A DNA stretch of 64,000 nucleotides from Hyphomicrobiales bacterium (GTDB lineage Bacteria > Pseudomonadota > Alphaproteobacteria > Rhizobiales > Rhizobiaceae). The stretch spans positions 1-64,000 of the forward strand of contig UBXV01000043.1 of the NCBI GenBank assembly GCA_900469625.1. Reading direction: 5' to 3'. Positions within the stretch are counted from its first letter, which is position 1. Every line of letters begins with the position of its first letter. The position numbers and the translations under genes are program-made. This document shows, one piece after another, positions 8,938 to 17,771 of this stretch. The notes under the pieces were generated by a model. The model did not search any database, was not told the DNA's origin, and saw nothing but the letters and a program-made list of their open reading frames with translations.

Positions 8938-10371
8938 TCAGCGATTGCTTCGCCATTCCAGAATTGTAGACAACCGCCGCGCCAGTGTGCCCCAAGGCGG
9001 CCCCAATTTTTCGAAGACGGAGACGAATCCGATCTTCAGCACTGAGCGGGCGTGGCTGAAGCGCAGGAAGCCGTCATATCCGTGATAGCCGCCGGTTCCG
9101 CTCGAACCGACACCCCCGAAGGCCATTCCGTCCTGGCCAGCATGTAGCAGGGTGCCATTCAAGGTCACGCCCCCCGAGATAGCACCGTCCAGAATCCTCT
9201 CCAGCATGTCGTCATTTTTGCTGAATGCATAAAGCGCCAACGGGCGATCGCGGCCGTTGATGAAGGCGAGTGCTTCTCCGATAGTCTCGTAGCCGATTAC
9301 AGGCAGCACCGGCCCGAATATCTCTTCGCGCATCAGAACGCCGTCTGCCGGCGCGTTGATCACGACCGTCGGTGCGATTTTGCGCGCCCCACGGTCGCCA
9401 GGCAAGGCCAACACAGTCGCTCCTTCCGCCCGGGCCTCGTCAATCGCCGCCACCAGACGAGCGTAGTGGCGCTGCGAGATGATCGAAGTGTAGTCGTCGT
9501 TGTCCGCGAACGTCGGATAAGACTTGCCGACATGTGCGATCACCGCTTGCGCGAACGCCTCGACTTTGTGCTCCGGCACAAGTACGTAGTCGGGCGCGAT
9601 GCAGGTCTGGCCGGCATTCAAGAACTTGCCGAAGGCGATGCTTCCCGCGGCTCTAGTGATATCGAAGTCTTCGCACAGGACGGCAGGCGACTTCCCGCCG
9701 AGTTCCAGCGTCACCGGCGTCAGGCTCGCAGCCGCTGCCTGCATGACTTTGCGGCCGACCGTCGTTGACCCGGTGAAGATCAGATGGTCGAACGGCAAGC
9801 CCGAAAAGGCCTCGGCGATCTGCGGCCCGCCGTTTATCACCGTCACCTCGGTCTCATCGAAAGTCTCGGCGATCGTTTGAGCCAGGAGGCCGGAAAGCCG
9901 TGGGGTCAGCTCGGACGGCTTGATCATGGCGCGGTTACCGGCCGCAAGGACGTCTATGAGCGGCCCAAGTGAAAGAAAGAGCGGGTAATTCCACGGGGCA
10001 ATGATGCCGATGACGCCGAGCGGCTCATACCGAACCCATGCCCTGGCCGGCTGGAACGCTATATCGACATGGCGACGCCGTGGTTTTATCCAGCGATGGA
10101 GATTCTTGCGAGCGTTGCAGGCGGCGGCCATCAGCAGTCCAACCTCGAGCATACGCGTTTCGTCGACGGAACGATTACCGAAATCCTCGGATATCGCTTT
10201 CGTGAACGCCGCCTGATGGGTGACGAGCATGCACCGCAACCTGTCGAGCGCGTGTCTTCGCTGCGCCAGTGTCGGCGCCGGACCACCGCGGGTCAGCGTG
10301 TACTGCAGCTCGAAACGGCGGGCCATTTCGACAAGCATCGCGTTTTGCGGCTCGGCCGTGTGTGTGTTCAT
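8938..10371 (-). CDS. Aldehyde dehydrogenase (coniferyl-aldehyde-dehydrogenase-like)
   Basis: NAD(P)-dependent aldehyde dehydrogenase, 477 aa, oxidising aldehydes to acids in the cytoplasm. Catalytic residues are visible: N128 in PWNYP, E223 in TLELGGKSP, C257 in NAGQTCIAPDY. The shorter length and the wording YEPLGVIGIIAPWNYP and MIKPSELTP place it with the CalB/class 3 branch (coniferyl aldehyde, or long-chain fatty aldehyde dehydrogenases). In this neighbourhood a fatty aldehyde from sphingoid-base cleavage is a plausible substrate, but that is inference. It is transcribed in the same direction as the PLP and FAD enzymes upstream, with a 159-bp gap. Confidence 0.9.
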   Translation of the reverse strand: MNTHTAEPQNAMLVEMARRFELQYTLTRGGPAPTLAQRRHALDRLRCMLVTHQAAFTKAISEDFGNRSVDETRMLEVGLLMAAACNARKNLHRWIKPRRRHVDIAFQPARAWVRYEPLGVIGIIAPWNYPLFLSLGPLIDVLAAGNRAMIKPSELTPRLSGLLAQTIAETFDETEVTVINGGPQIAEAFSGLPFDHLIFTGSTTVGRKVMQAAAASLTPVTLELGGKSPAVLCEDFDITRAAGSIAFGKFLNAGQTCIAPDYVLVPEHKVEAFAQAVIAHVGKSYPTFADNDDYTSIISQRHYARLVAAIDEARAEGATVLALPGDRGARKIAPTVVINAPADGVLMREEIFGPVLPVIGYETIGEALAFINGRDRPLALYAFSKNDDMLERILDGAISGGVTLNGTLLHAGQDGMAFGGVGSSGTGGYHGYDGFLRFSHARSVLKIGFVSVFEKLGPPWGTLARRLSTILEWRSNR

Positions 10372-10530
10372 CGCTTAACTCCCTAGGCAGCGATCACCGT
10401 CGCTTTTCATGAACTGGTCAGACGAATGCAATGCTTCGTGCTCTCGCGCCTCTGGAGCGACAATGAATGGCGGCGCGGAATTCTCTCGCATGGCGTCATC
10501 AACCCGAACATCACGCAGAGTTTGCGTGCC

Positions 10531-11688
10531 TCACTGCATCGGCAACGCGTCCCAGCACTCAATGACCTCTCCTCCCGACATGACCGCGATCGATCCGAAC
10601 TGTTGAAGCACGAACTCGCTCTGCGTCGGACGCAGGAAGGCGTAGTCATCCACCTTGATGGTCGCGGCATTCGACAGGGCGAAGAACTGCTGATTGGTGG
10701 ATTGCCCGAAAGTCGAGTTCCGTGTCAGGCCGACGGGCCAGACGGGATCGGCCATCCACTTTCCGCCATAGACGAAGCACCCGCGGCGAGGAGCGATGCC
10801 CGCGCCGCGCAACAGGCGCGCAGCGATCGCCGGTCCCGGCAGCTGCGCCTCACCGACCTTCAGCACGGGAGTGGCGATATGGATCGCAGGCAAGAGCTGA
10901 GCCAGGCTTCGCACATCGAAATCGGTCGGCTTGAGAAACGCAGATCCCAGTGAGAGTTCGTTGGCGCCGACGTCGGCGTCGTAGGTCAACGCCGTGGTTG
11001 ATCCGCCGAGGTTCAGGATGTCGCGCTGATCATCCCGCAGCACGGCAACGAACTGGCGAAACTGGCGAATGCTGTTGCGTTGCGCCAACGGTGGGCCGCC
11101 GAACAGCTTAGGCATGTGCCCGATATGAGCCTCATATGCCATCACCCCCATGCATTGTAGGCTAGGCATCTCCGCCAGGCCGGCCAGTGCTTCTGCCAAC
11201 GCGTCGGCGGTGCGAAAGCCGCCGCGGTGCAGACCGACATCCACCTCGAAGCAGAAGCGCAAGGCGTTGCCGATGGAGGTTGCCAATCCGGCATATTCGG
11301 CGAGCCGCTGCGGGGTGTCGATCAGCCACACAATCCGGTCCGTGGCACTCGGCGGCCATTGCGTTAGTACCGGTCGCGCGAGATCGACCGGCATCGGTTT
11401 TCCAAACAGCAACTCGACATCGGAAAGCGTGTCCAGAACCGCTCGGCTGACCGGCGGGTGAAAGGTCATGATTCTCCTGGTTGCAAACGCGTCCGAAATA
11501 CGTTTCAGCAGCGGCAACGATGGCAGCGACTTATCCACGAGTCGCAAGCTCATCGTCGCAGGCATCCTGGCCTTGACCAAGGCAATGTTGCGGTCGAGGC
11601 GATCGCGATCGAGCACCAGGGCGGGCTGGTGGATCTTTGCCCTGCGCAAGGCCTGGGTCACATACCCGAAATACGCGCCGGGGCTCAC
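10531..11688 (-). CDS. PLP-dependent DSD1/D-threonine-aldolase-like enzyme
   Basis: Fold-type III PLP enzyme (alanine racemase N-terminal domain plus D-serine-dehydratase-like C-terminal domain), 385 aa. The GTG at 11688 is chosen because it overlaps the preceding gene's stop (GTGA) and gives the usual family beginning; the longer frame to 11958 reads through the upstream gene. The PLP lysine should be K53 (RLVDKSLPSLP), after QPALVLDRDRLDRN. Relatives act on beta-hydroxy amino acids (D-threonine aldolase, D-serine dehydratase). Overlap with the FAD oxidase indicates a coupled two-step pathway. A remembered parallel is the SphBC pair of the Pseudomonas aeruginosa sphingosine regulon. Confidence 0.82.
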   Translation of the reverse strand: MSPGAYFGYVTQALRRAKIHQPALVLDRDRLDRNIALVKARMPATMSLRLVDKSLPSLPLLKRISDAFATRRIMTFHPPVSRAVLDTLSDVELLFGKPMPVDLARPVLTQWPPSATDRIVWLIDTPQRLAEYAGLATSIGNALRFCFEVDVGLHRGGFRTADALAEALAGLAEMPSLQCMGVMAYEAHIGHMPKLFGGPPLAQRNSIRQFRQFVAVLRDDQRDILNLGGSTTALTYDADVGANELSLGSAFLKPTDFDVRSLAQLLPAIHIATPVLKVGEAQLPGPAIAARLLRGAGIAPRRGCFVYGGKWMADPVWPVGLTRNSTFGQSTNQQFFALSNAATIKVDDYAFLRPTQSEFVLQQFGSIAVMSGGEVIECWDALPMQ

Positions 11689-12965
11689 AGGTCGATCCCG
11701 AAAAGCGTGGCGATGTAAGGTGAAACGAAGCGATTTTCGGGGTCGATGTCGCGACGGACGGACATGGCTTCCATGAAGCGGGGATAGCTCGCCTGAAGGT
11801 CCCTGGCGGTGAGGTTGTGCATCTTGCCCCAGTGCGGCCGCCCACCATACTTGCGAAATATCGGTTCCATCGCATTGAAGTAAGGCAATGGATCCGAGCC
11901 GGCCTGGTGATGGATGGCGATCGACGCCGTTTGACGCCTGTAGAACGGGCTGAGCCATGCCTCGTCTGACGCAACGACCCTGACTTCAATCGGGAAATAG
12001 ACGTTAGAGAAGCGCGTCTCCATCAAGGCGATCACCTCTGCGAGGACGCTAGCCCCCTTCTCAATCGGAACGTGATACTCCATTTCATTGAAGCGCACGT
12101 TGCGCTCCGAAGGATAGACGGTCAGCCAGTCGGCCACGTAGTCCTCGCGGGCGATGCCAGAGAGCGCATTTCTCAGAACTGCCTTGCGCAACCAGGGTGC
12201 CCAACCGGTCAGTCGCTGCACCCTGGCAAGCGTCGCCATCGTTTCATCGTCTTCGTCGGGTGGCCGCGTCACCGCGACATCATCCGAAAGATCGGAAGCG
12301 ACGAACAATGCAATTCGCGAGAACGGGGCATAATAGAACTCGGCCGAACGATGTGATGTCATCATTATGTTGAACTGGTCGAGCATCTCCTCGATCGACA
12401 AGGTCCATCGGCGACGCCGCAGCCGATAGCTTGCAACGTTGCGGAATGTGACTTCAGTCACCGCCCCGAACGCACCGAGGCCGGGAATCACGGCGAGGAG
12501 ATCATCGACGTTCTTCTTGCGTGAGAACTCGCGAACTCTTCCTCGCCCATCGACGACGTTAATCGCTTCCAACTGCGTATGATAGGCACCCAGCGTTGCG
12601 CCGGAGCCATGTGTCGCGGTCGCTAGCGCACCGCCGAAGGCCTGCTTGTCGATATCCCCCATGTTGGGAAAGGCCTGCCCGATCTTGTGCATCGCCCGTG
12701 CGAGCTCGCCGAGCTTCGTTCCCGCCCCGGCCGTGACGGTCAACGCATCCGCGTCGTGATTGCGAATTCCGGAAAACTTGTCGAGCGAGACGATGGTGCC
12801 GTCGCTCTTGACCAGCGGCGTGAACGAGTGGCCGGTTCCCACGAAACGGAGCGGCGTTGAAGCGGTGCGAACAGCATCGCAGAGTTCATCGATGTCCGCG
12901 GGCTCGACCCGAGACCGCGGCGTCGACGAATGATAGCCAGACCAATTTTGCCAGCGCACCGTCAC
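11685..12965 (-). CDS. FAD-linked oxidase of the aldonolactone oxidase family
   Basis: A 426-aa flavoenzyme of the D-arabinono-1,4-lactone/L-gulonolactone oxidase family. The N-terminal FAD-binding PCMH fold shows FVGTGHSFTPL, TVTAGAGTKLGELARAMH and GGALATATHGSG. The C-terminal ALO domain carries GGRPHWGKMHNL, the family HWGK motif that contacts the flavin. No signal peptide. The physiological substrate is not necessarily a sugar lactone: this branch oxidises many alcohols. First gene of the leftward operon; its promoter lies in the palindrome-bearing region shared with the FadL-like gene. Confidence 0.88.
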   Translation of the reverse strand: MTVRWQNWSGYHSSTPRSRVEPADIDELCDAVRTASTPLRFVGTGHSFTPLVKSDGTIVSLDKFSGIRNHDADALTVTAGAGTKLGELARAMHKIGQAFPNMGDIDKQAFGGALATATHGSGATLGAYHTQLEAINVVDGRGRVREFSRKKNVDDLLAVIPGLGAFGAVTEVTFRNVASYRLRRRRWTLSIEEMLDQFNIMMTSHRSAEFYYAPFSRIALFVASDLSDDVAVTRPPDEDDETMATLARVQRLTGWAPWLRKAVLRNALSGIAREDYVADWLTVYPSERNVRFNEMEYHVPIEKGASVLAEVIALMETRFSNVYFPIEVRVVASDEAWLSPFYRRQTASIAIHHQAGSDPLPYFNAMEPIFRKYGGRPHWGKMHNLTARDLQASYPRFMEAMSVRRDIDPENRFVSPYIATLFGIDL

Positions 12966-13042
12966 AGCTTACCTCCAAGCCGTCGATGGTGAGCACATGA
13001 TTTCTGCGACGCCATGCCTACTCTCCCTGCAAACTCCAAAAC

Positions 13043-13057
13043 ATGACTATATGTCAT
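13043..13057. promoter_or_regulatory. Candidate operator, copy 1 (ATGACT-ATA-TGTCAT)
   Basis: 15-bp near-perfect inverted repeat ATGACTATATGTCAT with one mismatch between the arms. It lies 78 bp upstream of the FAD-oxidase start, in the divergent intergenic region. Same core as the two sites at 13141-13180. Size and symmetry are typical of a TetR-family operator; the binder is inferred. Confidence 0.6.
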
Positions 13058-13140
13058 CTTTTATGTGATGATTGATCAGGTTCTTTGTCAACAAGAAAAG
13101 CAAGGACTACCAACCAGAGGGCACGCGACGGCCATATAAC

Positions 13141-13180
13141 ATGACAATGTGTCATCTATTGCAACATGACACATTGTCGG
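13141..13180. promoter_or_regulatory. Tandem candidate operators, copies 2 and 3
   Basis: ATGACAATGTGTCAT (13141-13155) is a perfect palindrome with 6-bp arms and a 3-bp spacer. ATGACACATTGTCGG (13166-13180) is an imperfect second copy starting 25 bp downstream. They lie 70-110 bp before the FadL-like gene, where a promoter is expected. With the copy at 13043 they could give coordinated control of both divergent units. Confidence 0.65.
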
Positions 13181-13250
13181 ATTATGTTGGCAGCGAGGAG
13201 ACGAAAACGTCGTGCAAAAGCACGCGAAAACCACACTGGGAGGAGCAAAT

Positions 13251-14369
13251 ATGAAGTGGACTACGCGCATTGCATGCATCACCCTTTTGGCAGGGTGCAC
13301 CACATATTCCGCGCGTGCCGGGGGGTACGCCATGGGCGCTGCAGAACTGGATATCCTTTTCGATCCCGGTCGTTTCAGCTGGCGCGCAGGTGTTACCTAT
13401 GTCGTACCGCATCGCAAGACTGATCGCGGCCCCCAGGCGGGAGAAGATACGGCGGCGTCCTTCTCCTATTTTTCGGGCGCGATGAAGCTGACGCTTTTCG
13501 AGGGATTGAGCTGCGCGGCAACGGTTTCCCAGCCTTATGGCGGCTTTACGGAGGCTTCCGTTCCGGCAGCCAATGGCACACTCGATGAGATATTGCTGAT
13601 TACCGAAACTGCCTTGACCTGCGCCCCCAGGTTTGAGCTCGATACGGGAAACGTCTATCTGCTCGCCGGCGTGTTCCAGGAAAGGCTTTCCTATGATCTG
13701 ACCCGTGAGCTGGCCCCGAATGCTCTGGCCGATGTGGATCTCGATGGCACAGCGTACGGCCTGCGTGTCGGCGTGGCTTACGACATTCCCGAAATCGCTT
13801 TCAGGACCCAGCTGATGTATCGATCAGGTACGTCCTACGGCGCGCAGGGTAGGCTTACCGCGCCCGGTGATCTGGTGGGTTCGACAGATCCGAGCGTCAC
13901 GGTTCCCGCTTACGGTGAGGGCATCGTCCCCCAAAGCATCGAACTCCAGGCCCAGACGGGCATCGCCCCCGGCTGGTTGGTCTTCGGCTCGCTGCTTTGG
14001 CAGGACTGGAGCAGGCTGGAGAAGTTCAGCATCGACAGCGAGCTTTTTTCGGATACTTCAATTCACAATTGGCGCGACGGCTGGACGGCGACGTTCGGTG
14101 TCGGTCATGCGTTCACAGAACAGGCGTCGGGCTTGATCGCGTTCAGCTACGATCACGGTACTTCGACCGGATGGGAGCTTGGCAGCGGCAATACCTGGAT
14201 CGGTACGGTCGGCGGATCGCTGAAAGACGCATTCGGCGGAGAGCTGCGCGGCGGCTTCAGCGCGGCCTACCTGGCGCCTCTTGCCGAGACCGAAAATGGC
14301 GCAGCCAACGCGGCTGCGGCCGCCGGCTGGGCCTACGGCGTCAACCTTTCCTACAATTTGAGTTTCTAG
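13251..14369 (+). CDS. FadL-like outer-membrane channel
   Basis: A 372-aa outer-membrane beta-barrel protein of the OMPP1/FadL/TodX type, expected to move hydrophobic substrates across the outer membrane. The ATG at 13251 follows a strong GGGAGGAG site. The signal peptide is about residues 1-23, with cleavage after SARA, giving a mature N-terminus GGYAMGAAELD. A lipobox-like LLAGC occurs inside the signal, but the AxA site fits better for a barrel. Alternating hydrophobic/aromatic strands run to the end, which finishes YGVNLSYNLSF with the C-terminal Phe typical of outer-membrane proteins. Next to a secreted ceramidase it is a natural candidate for importing released fatty acids or sphingoid bases. 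Confidence 0.75.
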   Translation: MKWTTRIACITLLAGCTTYSARAGGYAMGAAELDILFDPGRFSWRAGVTYVVPHRKTDRGPQAGEDTAASFSYFSGAMKLTLFEGLSCAATVSQPYGGFTEASVPAANGTLDEILLITETALTCAPRFELDTGNVYLLAGVFQERLSYDLTRELAPNALADVDLDGTAYGLRVGVAYDIPEIAFRTQLMYRSGTSYGAQGRLTAPGDLVGSTDPSVTVPAYGEGIVPQSIELQAQTGIAPGWLVFGSLLWQDWSRLEKFSIDSELFSDTSIHNWRDGWTATFGVGHAFTEQASGLIAFSYDHGTSTGWELGSGNTWIGTVGGSLKDAFGGELRGGFSAAYLAPLAETENGAANAAAAAGWAYGVNLSYNLSF

Positions 14370-14393
14370 ACGGTCTCCACGAGCAGACCGTCT
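14368..14393 (+). terminator. Hairpin overlapping the fadL-like stop codon
   Basis: AGACGGTCT and AGACCGTCT form a perfect 9-bp stem around an 8-nt loop, beginning inside the TAG stop. There is no following T-run, so it may be a transcript-stabilising hairpin or a partial terminator before the ceramidase gene. Confidence 0.5.
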
Positions 14394-14597
14394 TGGCGGC
14401 CCGTCAGCGATGACAACCGGTCGTTCGCATGCCACTGGGGGAGCGGGCTCGCCGCAAGGGCATTGTGCACAGGGGACCCATGCACAAAATCCGCTGCTTC
14501 CTTCACATGACCCTTAAGTAACTGACATTCAGCCACCTTCACAAAAGCTGACTTGTACTCACTTTTGCTTCGTCGTTTTCCATGGGGAGGAAAGATA

Positions 14598-16844
14598 ATG
14601 ATGATTTGGCACCTGATGATCCAGGTTGTCGTCTTGGCACTATCATTTGGAGTGCCACACGCCGCGCAAGCATCGCGGCGCTACGAAATTGGCCTTGGCG
14701 CCGGCGAACTGACTGTTGTTGCGTTGGGTTCGGTCAGTTCCGGCTGGACCATCACGGAGGATTTCGAGGGATTGCAATCAAGCCTGTTTGCCAGGGCCTT
14801 TCTTGTTGGCGATCCGCAACTGAAGACTGAACTTCTGTTCGTCGTTGTGGAATCGGCGGACGGCAACAATCCAATCAAGCATGCAGTGCTTCAGAAATTG
14901 CAGAAGAAGTATCCGGGCCGCTTCACCGAAGCAAATTTCGTACTGGCGGGCACCCATACGCATGGCGCCCCGGCAACCCAGGACACGGACCAGCCGAAGG
15001 TCGTTAAGGCCGTCGTTGACGGCATTGTCGACGCGGTCGTCGCCGCTGTCGATGACAAGGCGCCGGGCGAGATCACAGTCAGCCGCGGGAACCTCACCAC
15101 GATCGCCCGCAACCGGTCCGAACAGGCATTCGACCTGAACGCTGAAGCCGACAGGCGCGTCTTTCCGCTCAAGATTGATCCGCTCATGACACAGCTTGCC
15201 TTCTGGCGCGACGGCAAGCCGGTGGGCCTGCTGAACTTCTTCGGCGTTCACCCCACAACGATGGTGGACGAGGGGTTCACCTACATCAGCAGCGACAGTT
15301 ACGGCTATGCCGCGTATCGCATTGAAAGCGAGATGACCAGGACCGCACATGGCACGCGTTTTGTTGCGGCATTCGCGCAGACCAATGCTGGTGATCAGAC
15401 GAGCAACATCCATTTCGACCGTTGCACCGACCGCACGGAAAGTTCGCGTCATCAATGGGGCTGCGCACGCGGCCTCAGCGAACATGGCCCGTTCGAGAGC
15501 ATGAAAGCCGTCGGCGAAGCGCTTGCCGACCAAGCCATGGCGCTGATGACCGCGAAGTCATCAACCCCTGCCGACGGCGACGGCTACGCACAGGTCGAGC
15601 AACCGGCACGGCCGGTCGATGATGGCGTCGTCATAGGGGCGGAAGGCTTGAATTACCGCAAGGGCCTCGCTGATCTGGCAAGCGTGCGCGTCGCTGCCAA
15701 GTACACGGGCGGCAAAGAAGAAACGACCTGTGCGCCGGCCTGGGGCGCGTCGCATGCCGCAGGCAGCACCGAGGATCTTGGCACGACACTGGCCGATGAA
15801 GGGGCTGACAACAGCTACAGTACTGCGGGATACCTCATCTGGGCACTGAACGGCCCATCCGTCGTTTCCGAACCTGTCAAAACCATGCTGCAGGTGGCCG
15901 GACTTGGCAGTTTCGTGAATGTCCCGACATCCGATGAGCTCATCGATTGCCAAGCTCCCAAGGAAGCCGTCCTTGCGTTGCAACCACGCCCCGTCGGCAT
16001 GCAGGTTTTCAAGCTTGGAAAGATGCATTTTGCTGTCGTGCCCTTCGAATTGACGGTCATGACGGGCTATCGGATCCGTCGCCACTTGGCCGAGACCCTG
16101 GGTGTCAACGTCGATGATGTGCTCGTGCTCGGCTATGCGGCCGGCGAAGCGCCAAATACCTCGGACGACGACTCCGGTGGAGGCTACATCGTCACCCCGG
16201 AGGAATATTCAAGCATGCAATATGAGGGCGGCTACACCGCGTGGGGGAAGTGGAGCCAGCCGGCGCTGGCACAGGCGCTCGACCGGCTTGCCGCAACGCT
16301 GATCGGCAACGCACCGCCGACAAGAACGATCCTCGCCCCCAGGCCGGACGATCTTCTGGTCAAGATTGCCGACACTCCCGAAGACCAACTGCCTCGCCCG
16401 ACGCGGTGGGACGGCGTGCCGCTATTCGAGCAAATGGGCAAGGTGATCACCTCACCGGCGCCCACCTATCCAACGGTGGCGCTGGAAGTCTCGGACAAAC
16501 GTCGTTTCGTCAGCGCAGAATTCGTCAGTGGGCATCCGATGAACCGATTGCGCCCGGGCGACAGCTTTGCCGCCGTCGAACGGCGCACCGCCGATGGCAA
16601 ATGGGAGGTAATCCAGCGCAGTGGCAGCTGGGGCATAACGATCCACTGGAAGGCGATTCCGCTGTGGCAATGCGCCAGCATCAGTTGCCTCAGCGCCACG
16701 GTTACCTGGCAGATCCCGGACAAGATTGCGCCTGGAACATACCGCCTCGTGCAGACCGGGGATTATAGACCCGCGTATGGTCTATCCGAGATCATACCAT
16801 TCCGCGGTGAAACGGTGCCTTTTGAGGTTGAGGCGCAGCCCTGA
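14598..16844 (+). CDS. Secreted neutral ceramidase
   Basis: Neutral/alkaline non-lysosomal ceramidase, 748 aa, which would hydrolyse ceramide to sphingosine and a fatty acid outside the cytoplasm. The ATG at 14598 (or 14601) follows GGGGAGGAAAG; the signal peptide is residues 1-25 (cleavage after AAQA). Zinc-site motifs are THTHG (H120/H122) and GVHPTTM (H218), followed by YISSDSYGYAAY. The nucleophile loop, GDVSPN in well-studied ceramidases, here reads GDQTSN (265-270), so threonine replaces the catalytic serine position and serine follows. The C-terminal immunoglobulin-like domain of the family runs from about 590. It follows the FadL-like gene on the same strand. Confidence 0.88.
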   Translation: MMIWHLMIQVVVLALSFGVPHAAQASRRYEIGLGAGELTVVALGSVSSGWTITEDFEGLQSSLFARAFLVGDPQLKTELLFVVVESADGNNPIKHAVLQKLQKKYPGRFTEANFVLAGTHTHGAPATQDTDQPKVVKAVVDGIVDAVVAAVDDKAPGEITVSRGNLTTIARNRSEQAFDLNAEADRRVFPLKIDPLMTQLAFWRDGKPVGLLNFFGVHPTTMVDEGFTYISSDSYGYAAYRIESEMTRTAHGTRFVAAFAQTNAGDQTSNIHFDRCTDRTESSRHQWGCARGLSEHGPFESMKAVGEALADQAMALMTAKSSTPADGDGYAQVEQPARPVDDGVVIGAEGLNYRKGLADLASVRVAAKYTGGKEETTCAPAWGASHAAGSTEDLGTTLADEGADNSYSTAGYLIWALNGPSVVSEPVKTMLQVAGLGSFVNVPTSDELIDCQAPKEAVLALQPRPVGMQVFKLGKMHFAVVPFELTVMTGYRIRRHLAETLGVNVDDVLVLGYAAGEAPNTSDDDSGGGYIVTPEEYSSMQYEGGYTAWGKWSQPALAQALDRLAATLIGNAPPTRTILAPRPDDLLVKIADTPEDQLPRPTRWDGVPLFEQMGKVITSPAPTYPTVALEVSDKRRFVSAEFVSGHPMNRLRPGDSFAAVERRTADGKWEVIQRSGSWGITIHWKAIPLWQCASISCLSATVTWQIPDKIAPGTYRLVQTGDYRPAYGLSEIIPFRGETVPFEVEAQP

Positions 16845-17120
16845 ACTGCGGCTACGGGCCATTCCTGAAGCGCCCATGTTTCTGGACCAGCAAACGCTCG
16901 CCTTCTGGGCTCTTCCACGGGGCGGGCTGGCAAACCTTTTGGTTTCCTGAGCACGATTGGACTTTCTTGCCGATTGCGCTGGGGCCGAACGCATCGCGTC
17001 TGCGCCGATCCTCCGTTTTGCCCATGCACTCTTAACGGACGGAAACCGGCGTGGTCCGGACGCTCGGCGCGGAGGCGGCCGTTGTGAGCCTCACCCTTTT
17101 TGATATCCTCGGGTTGACTA
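16845..17120. other. Gap between ceramidase and efflux operon
   Basis: No open frame with family features. A possible -35 hexamer (TTGACT, 17114-17119) for the efflux operon lies immediately before its operator palindrome. Confidence 0.4.
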
Positions 17121-17155
17121 TTCTATAAACGCGTTTACTGAACGCGTTTATAGAA
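17121..17155. promoter_or_regulatory. Long perfect operator palindrome of the efflux operon
   Basis: Arms TTCTATAAACGCGTT (17121-17135) and AACGCGTTTATAGAA (17141-17155) are perfectly complementary over 15 bp with a 5-bp spacer. The left arm also contains the self-palindrome TAAACGCGTTTA, so two overlapping TetR sites are possible. It ends 10 bp before the TetR start codon, next to a TTGACT box: the arrangement expected for autorepression of a TetR-RND operon. Confidence 0.8.
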
Positions 17156-17165
17156 AGGGAATCCG

Positions 17166-17771
17166 ATGCCACGTCAACCCATGAGTGAAGTTGAAGTCGA
17201 GCGCACGAAAGCGCGAATTCTGAAGGAAGCAGCGACGATCGTCGGTGAAAGCAGTTTGGCCGAGCTTTCGATGAGGTCGCTTGCCGGTCGCGTCGGACTG
17301 ACACCCGGTGCGCTCTATCGATACTTCCCATCCAAGCAGTCGATACTTCATGCCTATTGGGCCGATGCGCTGGCCGACCTGAGGAGGCGCGTCCACTCAA
17401 TCGGTGCTGATGAAGGTGATCCGATCGCCGCGATTCGGCGGATTTTTGCGGTTTACACGAGCTTTTGCCTGGAGGACCACGATCGCTTCAAGGTTCTATT
17501 TCTGGAGAACAGCCAAGGCCTGGAGGACGGATACTCGCATCCGGAGGACCTTCTCCCTTATGAGCACCTGGTCGAGCGCGTCAATGGAGCCATGAAATCC
17601 GGGGCCTTTCGCGAGGCCGATCCGGAGGTGGTCGCCCAGGCCCTGTGGGCGGCGGCGCATGGAGGCGTAACCCTTCTTATCACTGAAACGACAATGAAGC
17701 TCTGTGAGCCGGCCGATCTTCTCTCCACAATCATAGACAACATGTTGCGCGGCCTGGCGGCCCAGGAGTGA
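17166..17771 (+). CDS. TetR-family repressor of the adjacent RND pump
   Basis: A 201-aa TetR regulator with the HTH at about 15-60 (SMRSLAGRVGLTPGALYRYFPSKQSIL) and a C-terminal ligand domain of the TetR_C type (AVYTSFCLEDHDRFKVLFLE). The start codon lies directly after the 35-bp operator palindrome. Its stop overlaps the adaptor gene's ATG (TGATG), so regulator and pump are co-transcribed. It probably senses a pump substrate. Confidence 0.9.
   Translation: MPRQPMSEVEVERTKARILKEAATIVGESSLAELSMRSLAGRVGLTPGALYRYFPSKQSILHAYWADALADLRRRVHSIGADEGDPIAAIRRIFAVYTSFCLEDHDRFKVLFLENSQGLEDGYSHPEDLLPYEHLVERVNGAMKSGAFREADPEVVAQALWAAAHGGVTLLITETTMKLCEPADLLSTIIDNMLRGLAAQE

Noticed and set aside
11689-11958. 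Longer N-terminus for the PLP enzyme
   Set aside because: It would overlap the FAD-oxidase gene by about 270 bp and has shadow-frame composition; the GTG at 11688 gives the family start.
13251-13310. FadL-like protein as a lipoprotein (LLAGC)
   Set aside because: The cysteine lies within the signal sequence and an AxA site follows; beta-barrel proteins of this family are not lipidated.
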